A stretch of DNA of 64,000 nucleotides, from NCBI GenBank assembly GCA_029945375.1, contig CM057059.1, forward strand, positions 2,976,001 through 3,040,000, read 5' to 3'. The notes under the pieces are model-generated. The model was not told the origin of the DNA. It saw only the letters and a list, made by a program, of their open reading frames with translations, and searched no databases. The position numbers and the translations under genes are program-made. Positions 13,301 through 25,846 of this stretch are shown here, piece after piece (the stretch's first letter is position 1; each line of letters begins with the position of its first letter). Source of the DNA: Agaricus subrufescens. Taxonomy: Eukaryota > Basidiomycota > Agaricomycetes > Agaricales > Agaricaceae.

Positions 13301-15479
13301 GGATCAACAATCAGTGCCTTTACGTCACCGTAATGTCCATTATACCGTTTCTCAGCATGATTGCTTAAAGCCCTGGAACCAGATATGGATTATGGTGTGT
13401 GAGGATGCGGGCACACCCTGACTTTGATCAAATGTACGCTATCTTCCGTTTCATATCCATTCATAAATGGTATAGCACTGACAATGCTGATTTATCCAAT
13501 ATCCTGGAATCAATGATCCGTGGGGCTTTTACCCCTTTTAAGTAGGCATCTGTACATTACCTTGATTTGTTTTTGACTTGCTTTATGATAGTATGGCCGA
13601 TCAACATCCTGCCGACGCGAAACATTGGAAACAAAAACGAAACCGAAACAAAAACAAAACTCGGGGGTTGTCCGATATCATTGACGGGGTCCTCGGCAGA
13701 GCCAGCTGATCACTTGGCTCTAAAACGGTGTGGCAAAGAATGAAATCCGCCCTGACTCCCTTGTATGTACATGCCGTTGATTTTTTCATCCATCGGAGTT
13801 CAATTGATGTCCATCCGCAGAAGCTCATAACGATTCCAGGGGTACAGCTGATTTCCACGTCAAGACCGGGAGCGCAGTCGAGATGTTACAATGTTTCCAG
13901 TTAAATTTGACCTGTACGGCAATGCTCTACAATGTATCAGAGTCTCGGGCTTGAGCTGAAATTTTAAGTTATCGTTATTGCCAATATTCTAGTCGGTATG
14001 TATTGCTGGTGTTATCATCCAGGGCACTGCGGTGGAATGTCAGTCTTCACAACCTTTTCTGGAAAGTTGATAGAAAATTATGATCAATCTCGTCGACACC
14101 AAATGGTTATAAGGTTCGGAATACTTATCTTCCCTATAACCGAGGAGTTCGGGGACTGTAGTTGCATTTCCAAGCTCGATGCAGAAATGTTCATGTTTCT
14201 TGCAATAGTGCCCAGGTGATTTTTCTATTTTTTGCAGGCTTGAAATTCAGCCGGAGAAAAACTATGCGTGTATTTTTTTGCACGGGAAATGCAGTCTCAA
14301 TACATTGCGGAGTAAATTGAATTATGACCCAGAATATGGTGTTTCCAGGTGTATTATAGCTGATTCACTCCCAATTCCCGAATTCGATTACGCTGTGACT
14401 GCTATACAACATGCACTTAGAAAATTCATTAGCCTGTAGATCATTATGCTTCAATGGCGATAGTGAGATCTCCGCAACTCAGAGTCAACCGCAATTAACC
14501 CCACACGATATTAGAAGGTCATTAACAATGTCGATTACTTGCTGCCAGGGGTGACGTCGGATAGAGGCTAGTCCGAGCACTACAGCACAATGATGCGGCA
14601 GGGGATAATTGAGAGTGAGGCTCTCCCACCCTGTATTGAGTCATTTGTCCCTTCAAAATAGACAACAGCAGAACGGTTTGTCCATCCTCCGAAGGCACAC
14701 TCTCGACAGGAGTTATTGAGCGATGTGTCACTTGATAGTCAGCGAACTTAGCAGTACACTAGCGAGTAAAACTTCATGCGGCAAGCGAGGAGATGAGATA
14801 ACGCCACAACATGAGAACAATTCTTGTGAAGATGTAGGAGACCTATACGGCTATTTGAAAACTGATGTGCACATGTAAGTGTCAGATCGGAGAGGCTCAA
14901 AGATCATGGACACAAACTCCGGGAGGGGAGGCACGTGAACGCCAGGCGCTAGTAATAGCGCTTAGCCTAAATTTTTCTTGTGGTCGTCAATCAAAGCGAT
15001 TTGAGATCCCATCCTTGTTTCTCTCCTACGCCGATTATGCCTCTCTCGCCACTCCGTTCGGTTACAGTATAGAAGAACGATTATCAAATTATTATTCCCC
15101 GAGCCAAGGCCCTGGCTTGTATTCAATTCCATTTATGTCGGCCATCAACAACCTCAACTGCACCTACCGGGCCATGAATCGTGAAGTTAACCTGTAGTGG
15201 GTGTGGCTGAATGAGGCATAGCAACTCTTGGAATATAGAACCACTTTAGTCACGATCACTTAGCGGATGCTTTTACAGGAAATGCCATTAACTGACTTTG
15301 TTTTCTTCCGAGTCTGCTGCGCCAATGTCGGGATCCAGACATAATCAAGACATCACAGCGATTGACGCTAGGTCTTGTTTTTCTTCCGTTTCAAAACGTT
15401 CGGTTGAATCGGGATGTCTCTGATCTCCAGGTATAGCCCAGAAGTGGCCAATGAACTTCATCTCGAGGTAGCTCGATGA

Positions 15480-15486
15480 TATATAA
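15480..15486 (+). promoter_or_regulatory. TATA box of the GNAT gene
   Basis: TATATAA lies 84 bp before the chosen ATG at 15570, followed by a pyrimidine-rich leader. Its position argues against the in-frame upstream ATG at 15492, which would leave almost no leader. Confidence 0.55.
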
Positions 15487-15569
15487 GAGAAGTGAAGTTG
15501 GCCTCGTCTTCAACAAACCTTCCAAGCTTCCTTCTACTACTCAGCACTCGAACCCTTCTACCACTCCCA

Positions 15570-16707
15570 ATGTCTAACACTCACATCGCTGTCTACGACC
15601 GTGCCAGCGCAGTGCCGAACCAGGTCTACGCTGCTTTGAGCATTAACGAACCCAATGCCAACTGTGTCCTCCCGATGCTCGAGAAATCTCGTCAGCTTGA
15701 GTCCAGCGGCCAAGGATCACTTGGCAGGCAATTATGGGTCGTGTGTTCATCAAGAGATGGTGCAGGTCAAGTGGTCGTTGACTTCGTGCTTTCCGTCACG
15801 CAAGGATACATCGATTCATACCCCCTCTTCTTCTACTCCACGCGCCCCGTGCACCAGCTGACGCAGGAATTTGTCGTGCCCAGAATGCAAGAGATTGTCA
15901 GGAACCTTGCTAGCAGTGGCATACCCTTGAACCGGGTATATGCCGTCTACGGACCTGATGTTCTTGCTAGGACTTTTGCGTCGCAATGGACGGCGGTGAC
16001 CAGAGTTGCCAACTACATCAATGCGCCGTACTACGCCGCCAAGTTGAGTTTTTGTACTCGGAGGACATTCAGGGAACGCCCGGCGGAGATGCGCAGTGAT
16101 TTCACCTTTGAAATTCGAGCTGCCAATGTCAATGACATCCCGGAAGTTGCGCGAAGCTGTTACGGCTTTGCTGCAGATGGAGTAAGTCTTCAGATTAATT
16201 ACCTCTCGGTCGCCAGGTTAACTTGTTTCCTTAGCCACCATACATCCTCACACAGGATAATGCCTATAAAGAGGCAAACTATCTAGTCACCCAACGCCTC
16301 GTTTGGATCCATCGTATCACTCGGAGTGGGAGTTCCGTTAGCGAAGTCGCTTCGATTGTCGCATTCTCCAGAAACAGTGCAAGGAACGCCACCATCACTA
16401 AGGTGTACACTGACCCTCAATGCCGTCGCATGGGGTGTGCCGAGAGACTCGTCCGTGAGGTGACCAGGTTGTAAGTAACCGACAGTCGAGTAAGCCAGAA
16501 TTCAACACTGATGCTGTTGTTTGCAGCCTTTTGGGAACGAAGGAATCTGTTTCCTTGTTCGTAGCACACGACAACCCGGGAGCCGCTCATGTTTACAGCC
16601 GAGTTGGCTTCGTGGGATTGAATCCGAGTGAAGGGAGTGTTCCAGGAGTAGACAACTGGACTGAAATCGGGTTCGACAGGAATGTTGTTCGTCTGGGTCA
16701 TTGGTAA
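15570..16707 (+). CDS. GNAT-family N-acetyltransferase (FR47-like)
   Basis: Predicted to transfer an acetyl group from acetyl-CoA to an unknown small-molecule or protein amine. The three exons (15570-16181, 16235-16470, 16527-16707) give 342 residues. The C-terminal third has the GNAT core: a beta strand with SIVAFSRNSARNATITKVYT, the acetyl-CoA loop CRRMGCAERLV, then SLFVAHDNPGAAHVYSRVGF, which is the usual beta5/alpha4 block. The N-terminal half resembles the extended region of fungal members of this group; I cannot assign a substrate. The ATG at 15570 is preferred because a TATA box sits 84 bp upstream. A decayed second copy lies at 21167-21818. The gene is intact and converges on the Cox14-like gene. 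Confidence 0.85.
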
Positions 16708-16997
16708 TCGAACTGTGAGGCGCACTTGTAGATCCTTTTCCTTTGCTTTGGCCTTGTATCATTAAATTTTGGAAGCAATGTTTCGATACTGTTTCTTTAG
16801 AATTTTCTTTGTCTGTTACATAGTCCTTTAGAGTGGTGTAACTATTGCGGCCTACAAACATGCTTGTTTTATCATATTGTCTGGGGTCCTCCGCTGGATA
16901 AAGTATCGGAAACGTTCGAACAGAGATACCGGCAACTACCGGTAAATTCGGGTGAATTGCAGGCATTAGTGAGAACATGGCCAAAAATACGAACATA

Positions 16998-17402
16998 TCA
17001 AGTTGTCCGGCCTGGGACAGCGTTTTGAGCAGACCGTGCAAGGGTATTCTCCATCTCCTTTTGCTTAATGGTACAAATATATGTGTCAGGTTCAAAAGCA
17101 AAATCATGAAGCGATGACAGACGTACTTCTTCGGCTAGTCGGTCTGCCTCTTTTCGACGTGCCATATACTGGGTTTACGGCAATTTGCGTCAGAAATTCA
17201 GGGGATTTGTGAATATGTCCGCACCTCTGTCGCGAAAGGCTTAGACAGATCGGAACAAACGGTCGGGTAAAAAAAAAAACACACCTCTTCCACGTTCCAT
17301 GCGGGCACTGTGCCCAGCAAATCCCAGGTACAGACCGTAAGCAGATAGACCCACGAGTGACAACAGAAGGCCTCTGTGTGCCAGGTCAATTACAGGCAAC
17401 AT
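16998..17402 (-). CDS. COX14: Cox14-like mitochondrial inner-membrane protein
   Basis: A three-exon gene encoding 75 residues. The first exon gives DLAHRGLLLSLVGLSAYGLY, one membrane segment near the N-terminus. After it come a basic, helical stretch (YMARRKEADRLAEEQKEMEN) and a short tail. This size and layout fit Cox14-type assembly factors of cytochrome c oxidase, which sit in the mitochondrial inner membrane; the match is by architecture and a short motif, so it is tentative. Donor GTGTTT and acceptor CCCAG keep the frame between RGRG and YMARR. It is head-to-head with the SET gene, 164 bp apart, so they probably share a promoter. No copy exists in the duplicated block B. Confidence 0.5.
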
Positions 17403-17566
17403 TGCTTTCCGGTTCGAGGTGTTGTTTGTCGGTGTTGTATTCTAATGGCGGTTGTCAAACGTAATGTTTTCGAACATTCCGCCTGACGATACTCCCCCAA
17501 CTCGACATCTTTTTTGATATCCTGTGTCAAGCATCTCACGCTGTATCGTTTACCGCCGACTCTAAT

Positions 17567-19455
17567 ATGTCTATTCCAGTGTTTCTTGACTGGTGTACCA
17601 GCAACGGCGTCATCATTGACCCAAGGATTCAAGTCTCTCATGATGAACAACGGGGCGTACATGTCGTCTCGAAGGACGTGTCTATCCCCGCGGGTGTTAC
17701 ATGTAGATAGGACTGCTGTCATGTTTTTTGAATCTAATGCTGAAGTTTTTCGAGTTTCACAGTGGTTCGCATACCTAAAGACGTCGTACTGTCTGTGAAA
17801 TCATGTTCCCTCTCGGACCTAATACCCTTCGAGCTCCACGGGCTCGGCGCACAGTTAGGATTGACATTCGCTCTTTACTCAGAAATGTGCATCATTTCCC
17901 ACCCGGCATGTTTTGCAGTGCTGATGTCGAAGCTTTAGTCTTCTAAACAAACATTCTTCTCGGTGGTTTGGTTATCTGCAATCCCTCCCCTCTGTGGATT
18001 TACCGCTCTTCTGGGATGCTTATCCTCAGAGCAGAAACGATTCAGAATTAGACCCTCCTGGTCCCGCTTCTAGTGACCTATTTCTATGGTTGCGTGGCAC
18101 AGAAGTAATGAAACAGCTCCTTAAAAAAGATGATGCGAATCGAGTAATGTCTGTAAGTTCATCGAAAACCACCAAACTTTATTTCTTATCCATCATTCTA
18201 CAAGGATACTATCAATCAGTACTATCATCATACCGTGCTACCTCTGTTATTACAACCCGATCTCCGAGATCGCCTTTTGCGAGAACCCGATTTGATTACG
18301 TTCAGGAATGCATACTCACTTGTTTCGTCGAGGGCTTTCCTTTTGGATGCGTATCACGGATTGGCAATGACACCTGTTGCAGATGCGTCTGTATTCCGCT
18401 TGCTAGTTTACTTCTGGTGTCTGATTCATTTGTTCCAGCTTCAATCATACACTCGAGAACCATGTTCACATAGAGGTATGTCGGTCCTTGGCAATCTTCT
18501 TACAGATGATGCTCACCCATAGACTAGACTGAGTTCTACGTTTGTCCAGAATGTGGCTCGTTTCGTGAATGCGAGCACGATGATGACGGTGACCACCATC
18601 ATTATACTCGATCTACACAATGGACCGATGGAGTCCACGATCTTTACTATGAAATGGTGTCTAATGCCGAAATCGAGCCACATGAGGAAGTTTTCAATAC
18701 TTACGGCGAAGGGCTCTCTAATGCCCAGCTTCTGGTGCAATATGGCTTCATCCTTGATCCTAATGACAACGACGTATTGAATTTCGATACAAACGAAATT
18801 CTTTGCTTGTTCCCATCTGCTGATGCAAGTTCAAAAGTTTCACTATTCCAGGACACAGATTTGACCTCGTACGCCGATGCATTCATTGATTCTGACCTCA
18901 TCTTTCCTTCCACGGATGTCCCGTCCGAATCTGCGTTCTGCATCGATAGTGATGGGAAGATCTCCTTTCAGCTCTGGATGTTCTTGTTTCGACTCTCGTG
19001 TCAGAACACAGGATGTTCAAATCTGTTCCGTTCGGACGACCTTCGGAGACTGATCACAATCCAAGCTGATTTGGAGCGTATAACCCAGGATGGCCGGTCT
19101 CACATCACTGAAGACGGAGACAATGAGTTAGGTTCCGGCTGTACCGCAATGCTTGTCGAGGTAGGCCGGGGAGTTGCGCGGCTTTGTGAGAGGAGAAAGG
19201 CGGCCATTGGCCATCCAAAGTTTGTCGGTCAGAATCTAGGAGAAATGCTTGATGTGAGTCAGGATTTATCGTTATGACTGTTGCTGTGCACCGGCGGAAC
19301 TTCTAAACTCACGAACATTTTGATAGGACGTTCCTGCAGATGAGAAACGATTTAAATTAGTTCTATCGGTGCTAATGAGTGAACACTCGATGCTCGATAG
19401 CTGTCGATTCAAATGGCTTGATTTTGTTTCGACTGTTGAGACCGGTTCCCCGTAG
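17567..19455 (+). CDS. SET-domain protein lysine methyltransferase (SETD6/RKM-like)
   Basis: Predicted to methylate lysines of a non-histone or ribosomal protein with S-adenosylmethionine. Seven exons (17567-17702, 17763-17886, 17939-18152, 18205-18386, 18439-18475, 18528-19253, 19327-19455) give 515 residues. Visible family blocks are VRIPKDVVLSVKSCSLSD near residue 46, SRWFGYLQSLP, WLRGTE, AYSLVSSRAF, the SET motif ADAFNHTLENHVHIE, and EVFNTYGEGLSNAQLLVQYGF with the catalytic-type Tyr. A CxxC pair (VCPEC) is inserted between the SET halves. The stop at 19453-19455 is TAG where copy B has CAG; the same frame stays open 48 more codons with conserved residues. The C-terminus may therefore be truncated recently. 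Confidence 0.85.
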
Positions 19456-20019
19456 AGTTCCGATAGAGCAGTAGAATTCAACATGAATTTGCTATATGTA
19501 GCTAGCTCCAAATACAATCGGGCATGTCCTGAGAGAGGCTGTGGACTATTCATATCTAACCGATCGAGCACGTTTTCGTTTGAGGGATCTCTGTAAATAC
19601 TAAATAGGCTTTGTCACATAGTGTCACGGCCAGATGGCTTTGGCTCTGAGATCTGAGCGCTTGAGTCCTCGACGTCGACACTTATCTACTTGATTTTTTG
19701 AGTCAACGTCCCCTCATGGACCTGTTTTGACGCTCATGAAGATACACTGGCCACTTCCCCAGCTGCTCATCTCTCCGATACTGTCGCTGATCCCGGAGAC
19801 TTACCCTATCGCCTCGAAAGCAATGTAGTTACGAGCAAATTTGAAGCCTAACCACTGCCGCGTCTGGCTCGTTTGTGCTCACCGATCCAGCCATTCTGGA
19901 CGTTGAGAATCTATGATATGCCAAACCTACCGAGCGTCCCAACCAAGTTCTATCTATTCTCAACGGTATCACAGTCACTCTTTCTTATAATTGACCACTG
20001 GCATACTTGGATGTCCTGT

Positions 20020-20350
20020 ATACGAATACCCTGGATTCAATTCCACCTGACGTATGGTTGACTACGAAACGGGTGCTAGGTGTCCTGTTGTATAATCAAG
20101 CGAAGAATTGGGCGGTAACCTTGCGACCTGTAACACGATCTCTATAAGCCCTAGTATTGAGCGCGTGCGGTCCATACCTCGATTGACTGGTGTCTTTCGG
20201 TGTTGATGATACCGTCTGCCGCGGGACTCACGACCTTTACCATGATTCATTTGTTAATTATCTGCTCACTCCTACTCGATCGGGGAGATTTCATGTTTCC
20301 GCTGCAAGTGGAGAAGAGGAAGTACATCGATTGCTTTTGCAATTTAAATA
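20020..20350 (+). pseudogene. Relic of a NACHT-type NTPase gene
   Basis: Translated pieces resemble the region after the NACHT domain of basidiomycete STAND NTPases: IPPDVWLTTKRVLGVLLYNQ, then after a frameshift and stops YHDSFVNYLLTPTRSGRFHVS. The second piece matches the recurrent HxSFxDYLLxPxRSG block of that group. Several in-frame stops and a frame change show it is broken. It sits between the two copies of the duplicated block. The call rests on motif memory without a search. Confidence 0.4.
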
Positions 20351-21166
20351 GGGCTGTGGGATGCATCATGCGATACACCTTTCGACGTTCTGTTTCAAGA
20401 ATCCTAATCCCTTAAAGGCTTTCTGTCATTCTTGGACTCGAGTTAAGCACGGTCTGTGACTCGCTGGACTACTGCACCCGGGAATTAAAGGTTCCGCCCT
20501 CTTGATGTGCCCCCACAGAATCGGTCGCTTTCCATCACCCATCTCTTGGAAGTAGTACTTGACAGATATGACGGATATTTTCACGTCTGTTAAAACTGTG
20601 GATGAAGAAGTGCTTGAATCACTTTTGCACATCTGACACAACCTTCAAGCACAATCCACCGAGTTCAGGTAAGAAGGTAGATGAGAGCGCTTTTGCCGCG
20701 CTGACGATATTAGACTCAGAGTACAGCAAGCGGCGAGTTGAATATTATAATTTCGATGGCAATACTTTGGATACCCAACCTAATCTCACCAATAACACCC
20801 TTCTAACCCTGTTGGTTGAAAAGCAATGGGATTACGACGATATATATCACTGCCTATTTGTTTGATTTTTTTTTCCAGGATGGCTAACTTTTGGACCAAC
20901 GCGGCCGGTGTGAGATTAAGCTGGTGTTCCCCTGAGAGCTCGCTCGACGCGGTTAACACCTTTGGAAATAACGCCAAATACATTTGTTCAGTTGACATGT
21001 GCTTGCCCGCCTGAGCGATAGCTGGGTAGGAGCCAAGATAAGCCAAAAAGGGCTTGCTAGCTGGACTTGCAGTTGGGTGAGTGCAGGGTGAGTGTGTTGG
21101 AAGTATCTCAATAAATCATCCAGGTATCTGCCCCTCATGGACACTCGAATCCTCCTACTACTTCAG

Positions 21167-21818
21167 ATGTCTGACTTTTAAATCGCTGTCTACGACCGTG
21201 CCATTTCTGTGCCTCCCCATATCAACGCTGCTTTCAACGCTGCTTTGAGCATCAGCGAACCCAATGCTAAACCTGTCCTCCCGATGCTCGGGAAATCTCG
21301 TCAACTCGAATTTAGTGGCCATGGACCATTTGGCGGCCAATTCTGGATTGTGTATCCATCGAGGGATGCCGTAGGTCAAATGGTCGCTGACCTCGTCCTT
21401 TCCAACGCCTCGTTTGGATGCATAGTGTCACTCGGAGTGAAAGTTCCGTTAGCGAAGTCGCTTCGATTGTCGCATTCTCCAGAAACAATGTAAGAAACGC
21501 CACCATCACTAAAGTGTACACTGACCCTCAATGCCGTCGCATAGGGCGTACTGAAAGACTCGTCCGTGAGGTGACTAGATTGTAAGTAACCGGCAATCGA
21601 GTAAGCCAGAATTCAACACTGATGCTATTGTTTGCAGTCTTTTGGAAATGAAAGCTTCTGTTTCCTTGTTCGTAGCACACGACAACCCAGGGGCCGCTGA
21701 TATTTTCAGTCGAACTGGCTTCATGGGACTGGACCCGAGCGAAGAGGACGTTCCAGGAGTAGAAATTCGGATTAAAATCGGCTTCGACAGGAACGTGGTT
21801 CATCTAGGTCATTGGTAA
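21167..21818 (+). pseudogene. Decayed GNAT acetyltransferase copy
   Basis: Homologous to the gene at 15570-16707. The ATG is followed by a TAA at codon 5. A deletion equivalent to about 15795-16292 joins the first-exon sequence CTCGTCCTTTCC directly to AACGCCTCGTTTGG of exon 2, removing the middle of the protein and intron 1. Intron 2 and the last exon, down to GGTCATTGGTAA, are still easy to align. Not expected to give a working enzyme. Confidence 0.85.
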
Positions 21819-21884
21819 TTGAATGATGAAACGCCGTCGTAAGCGCGTCTTATTTTCCTTTGTTTCGGCCCCGTATTGCTAAGA

Positions 21885-23246
21885 GATGTACATTGTTTTC
21901 CACCCGGCATGTCATGCAGTGCTGACGCCGAAGTCTTAGTCTTCTAAACGCACATTCTTCTCGGTGGTTTGGTTATCTACAGTAGATCTACCGCTCTTCT
22001 CAGAATCCTGTTCTCGGAGTATGGAGGATCTAGGATTAGACTCTCTTGGCCCCGCTTCCAGTGGTCTACCTTTGTGGTTGTATGGCCCAGAAATAATGAA
22101 ACAACTCCTTAAATAAGATGGTGCAAATCGAGTAATATCTGTAAGTTGATCGAACTACCCGATTTTATTTCTCATCCATCATTCCACCAGGATCTTATCG
22201 ATCAGTACTATCATACCGTACTATCATTACAGACTGATGTCCGAGGTCGCCTCTTGCGGGAACCCGGTTTGATTGCGTTCAGGAATGCATACTCATTTCG
22301 ACGGATTGGCAATGACACTTGTTGCAGATGCGTCTGTATTTCATTTGTTAGTTTCACTTCTGGTGTCTGATTTATTTGTTTTAGCTTCTTTAATCATACA
22401 CACGAGAACCATGTTCACATAGAAGTATCCCGGTGCTTGGCAATCTCCTTACGGATAATACTCACCCATGAACCATAGCGAGTTCTACGTTTGTTCGGAA
22501 TGTGGCTCGTTTCGTGAAGGCGAGTATGGTGATGACGGTGACCACCATTATTATACTCCATCGACGCAATGGACCGACGGAGCCCACGATCTTTACTATG
22601 AAATAGTGTCTAGTGCCGGAATCCAGTCACATGAGGAAGTGTTTAATACTTACGGCGAAGGGCTCTCTAATGCCTAGCTCCTGGTGCGGTATGGCTTCAA
22701 GTTTCATCCTTGATCCTAACAATAACGACATATTGAATTTCGATACAAACGAAATTCTTTGTTTGTTCCCATCTGCTGATGCAAGTCCAGAAAATTCTGC
22801 ATTGATAATGGTGGAAAGATCTCTCGGCTCTAGAGGCTCTGGATGTTCTTGTTAAGAATCTCGTGTCAGAACACAGGACATTCAAATCTGTCTCGCATTC
22901 AAAGACTGATCACAACCTTAGCTGATCTGGAGTATATGACCCAGGACGGCCGATCTCACACCACTGAAGACGGAGACAATGAATTAGATTCCGGTTATGT
23001 CGCAATACTTGTCAAGGTAGCCCGGGCAGTCGTGCGGCTCTGTGAGAGGAGAAAACTGAATATTCGATGCTCGATAGCTGTCGATTCAACTAGCTTGATT
23101 TTGTTTCGACTTTCGAGACCGATTCCCCGCAGGGTTCCGATGGAGGAGTAGAGTTCAGCTTGAATACTCTATATGTAGCTAGTTCCGAATGCAATCGGAC
23201 ATGTCCTGAGAGAGGTGGTGATCTATTCATATCTAACCCATCATAA
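21885..23246 (+). pseudogene. Decayed SET-domain methyltransferase copy
   Basis: Homologous to the SET gene at 17567-19455, starting inside its intron 2, so exons 1-2 are absent. Breaks include a small deletion giving TAG right after GYLQ, a TAG replacing Gln in LSNAQLL, and a TAA in the block matching FLFRLS. The FNTYGEGLSNA block and YGFK are still visible. At its 3' end it keeps an open frame (SPQGSDGGVEFSLNTLYVAS) where the other copy has a stop, ending at TAA 23244-23246. Confidence 0.85.
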
Positions 23247-23290
23247 TGCCGGCGTGCCGTGTCGAGCATGAGGGATCTCTCAAAATAGCT

Positions 23291-23943
23291 AGTACCTTGA
23301 GCGTCGGGTGCCTTGACGGTGATTTTAGATTCAGACTCAGCGCAGGTGATGACATTGCGGTACCACTAGTATTTGGCCTTCAATCAGAATATGTTTCCGA
23401 ACTAGCTTGAAAAGTCTGGAGCAGTACAATCGACGTATGTAATTCAGATGGGCAGACGATCGGCAACCGCCTGTAGTTTTTACATGACCGCTAGCATGGT
23501 CTCTTTTTCATAACGCACTAAAGATCTGCCTTCTAGACCACTGTGGTGCTGCATAAAGTTTATGTCTGATGATGGGCTTGCACTGAGCCCGCCAAACAGC
23601 AAATATTACTACGGGAAGAATATTGCATAGTAATAGTGTATCTATAGTAAAGGTTTGGTTGGCAGGGGGAACCCTGAAGTCATTGTGCCGGGATTGTCAA
23701 GCCTTGTATTTTGAGTTGCCCAACGACGTTGTGCTATTTTTGTCGTGTTTGGCTAGCTCGATCTTTGTATTTGTCCACCTTCCATATCGGATCACTAATA
23801 ATCGAACCAATTGTCACCTCCTTCTCTCACCCAGCCTACTACTCTCTACTTTTCTGCCTGTTTCTCCTTGTTTTCCCTGGACTATTACTACTGGGATAGT
23901 CACCGGACGCTCGTATTCTGGGCAGCATAGTCAGAATCTGGCA
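23291..23943. other. PKA upstream region
   Basis: No gene recognised. The right part is pyrimidine-rich and is probably promoter and leader of the kinase gene. A frame open from 23623 runs into the kinase but has no conserved sequence before the ATG at 23944. Confidence 0.45.
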
Positions 23944-25381
<1,438 letters not shown>

Positions 25382-25846
25382 TGTGCAGGACGCAGTGCCG
25401 TTGAATTGTGTGTGGATCTCGGTTGCGGTTATGAGCGTTCGAAAATATATATCCTGGTTCAAGGGCAAATGGCTCCTGTGGCGAATACCCGAGCTTGGCC
25501 TGATACTAACCATATTTGCATTACGAACAGATACCTTGGACGTTGTATGTCTTCATTGTGTACCAAATCTAATAACAATTGTTGTTGCTGCTCGTGGGGT
25601 GTGCATGTGTGAAGAGACCAAACAAAGTGTATCAGACTCCGCAAAAATAATGCCTGACCAATCCAACGTTGGCCACAACCACCTATCTCGTCCTTGGAAT
25701 CGCCCTCAGTGCCTCCAGATTTACACTCAGCGAGCCCGCAGCTTTCACTCCGTCCAAGAAGCACCCGGAACCGTCCAGAAATCGTCCAGTAACCTGTTCG
25801 AGACGCCGTGTGACGCGTACATACGAACTTGTCAGTGGTGTTATAT
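25382..25846. other. PKA-SWR1 intergenic
   Basis: Holds the PKA 3' region and the SWR1 promoter. TATATATGA sits right at the chosen SWR1 start. Open frames here on both strands are short and unsupported. Confidence 0.45.

Larger units (their letters stand above)
9383..15569. other. 6-kb gene-poor stretch
   Basis: The start is the 3' region of the subtilase, followed by the (AAAAT)n tract and a diverged direct repeat described separately. Beyond 10.4 kb I find only short open frames. The longest are 127 codons at 11884-12267 (minus) and 110 codons at 14865-15197 (plus), with no recognisable motif. No tRNA was recognised. Confidence 0.4.
15540..19602 (+). repeat. Segmental duplication, copy A
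   Basis: Copy A carries the GNAT gene, the Cox14-like gene and the SET gene. It matches copy B (about 21138-23290) over GNAT exons and introns, the SET gene from its intron 2 onward, and about 150 bp past the SET stop. Order and orientation are the same. The stretch 16765-17885 has no counterpart in copy B. Confidence 0.85.
21138..23290 (+). repeat. Segmental duplication, copy B
   Basis: The diverged copy of 15540-19602. It has two large losses relative to copy A: about 498 nt inside the GNAT gene, and the block holding the Cox14-like gene plus SET exons 1-2. Point differences, small indels and stops are spread over the rest. Confidence 0.85.

Noticed and set aside
14865..15197. 110-codon plus-strand frame as a gene
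   Set aside because: No recognisable domain and no clear promoter or splicing; left unannotated.
16502..17107. 201-codon minus-strand frame
   Set aside because: It overlaps GNAT exon 3 and the spliced Cox14-like gene in another frame, with no recognisable sequence.
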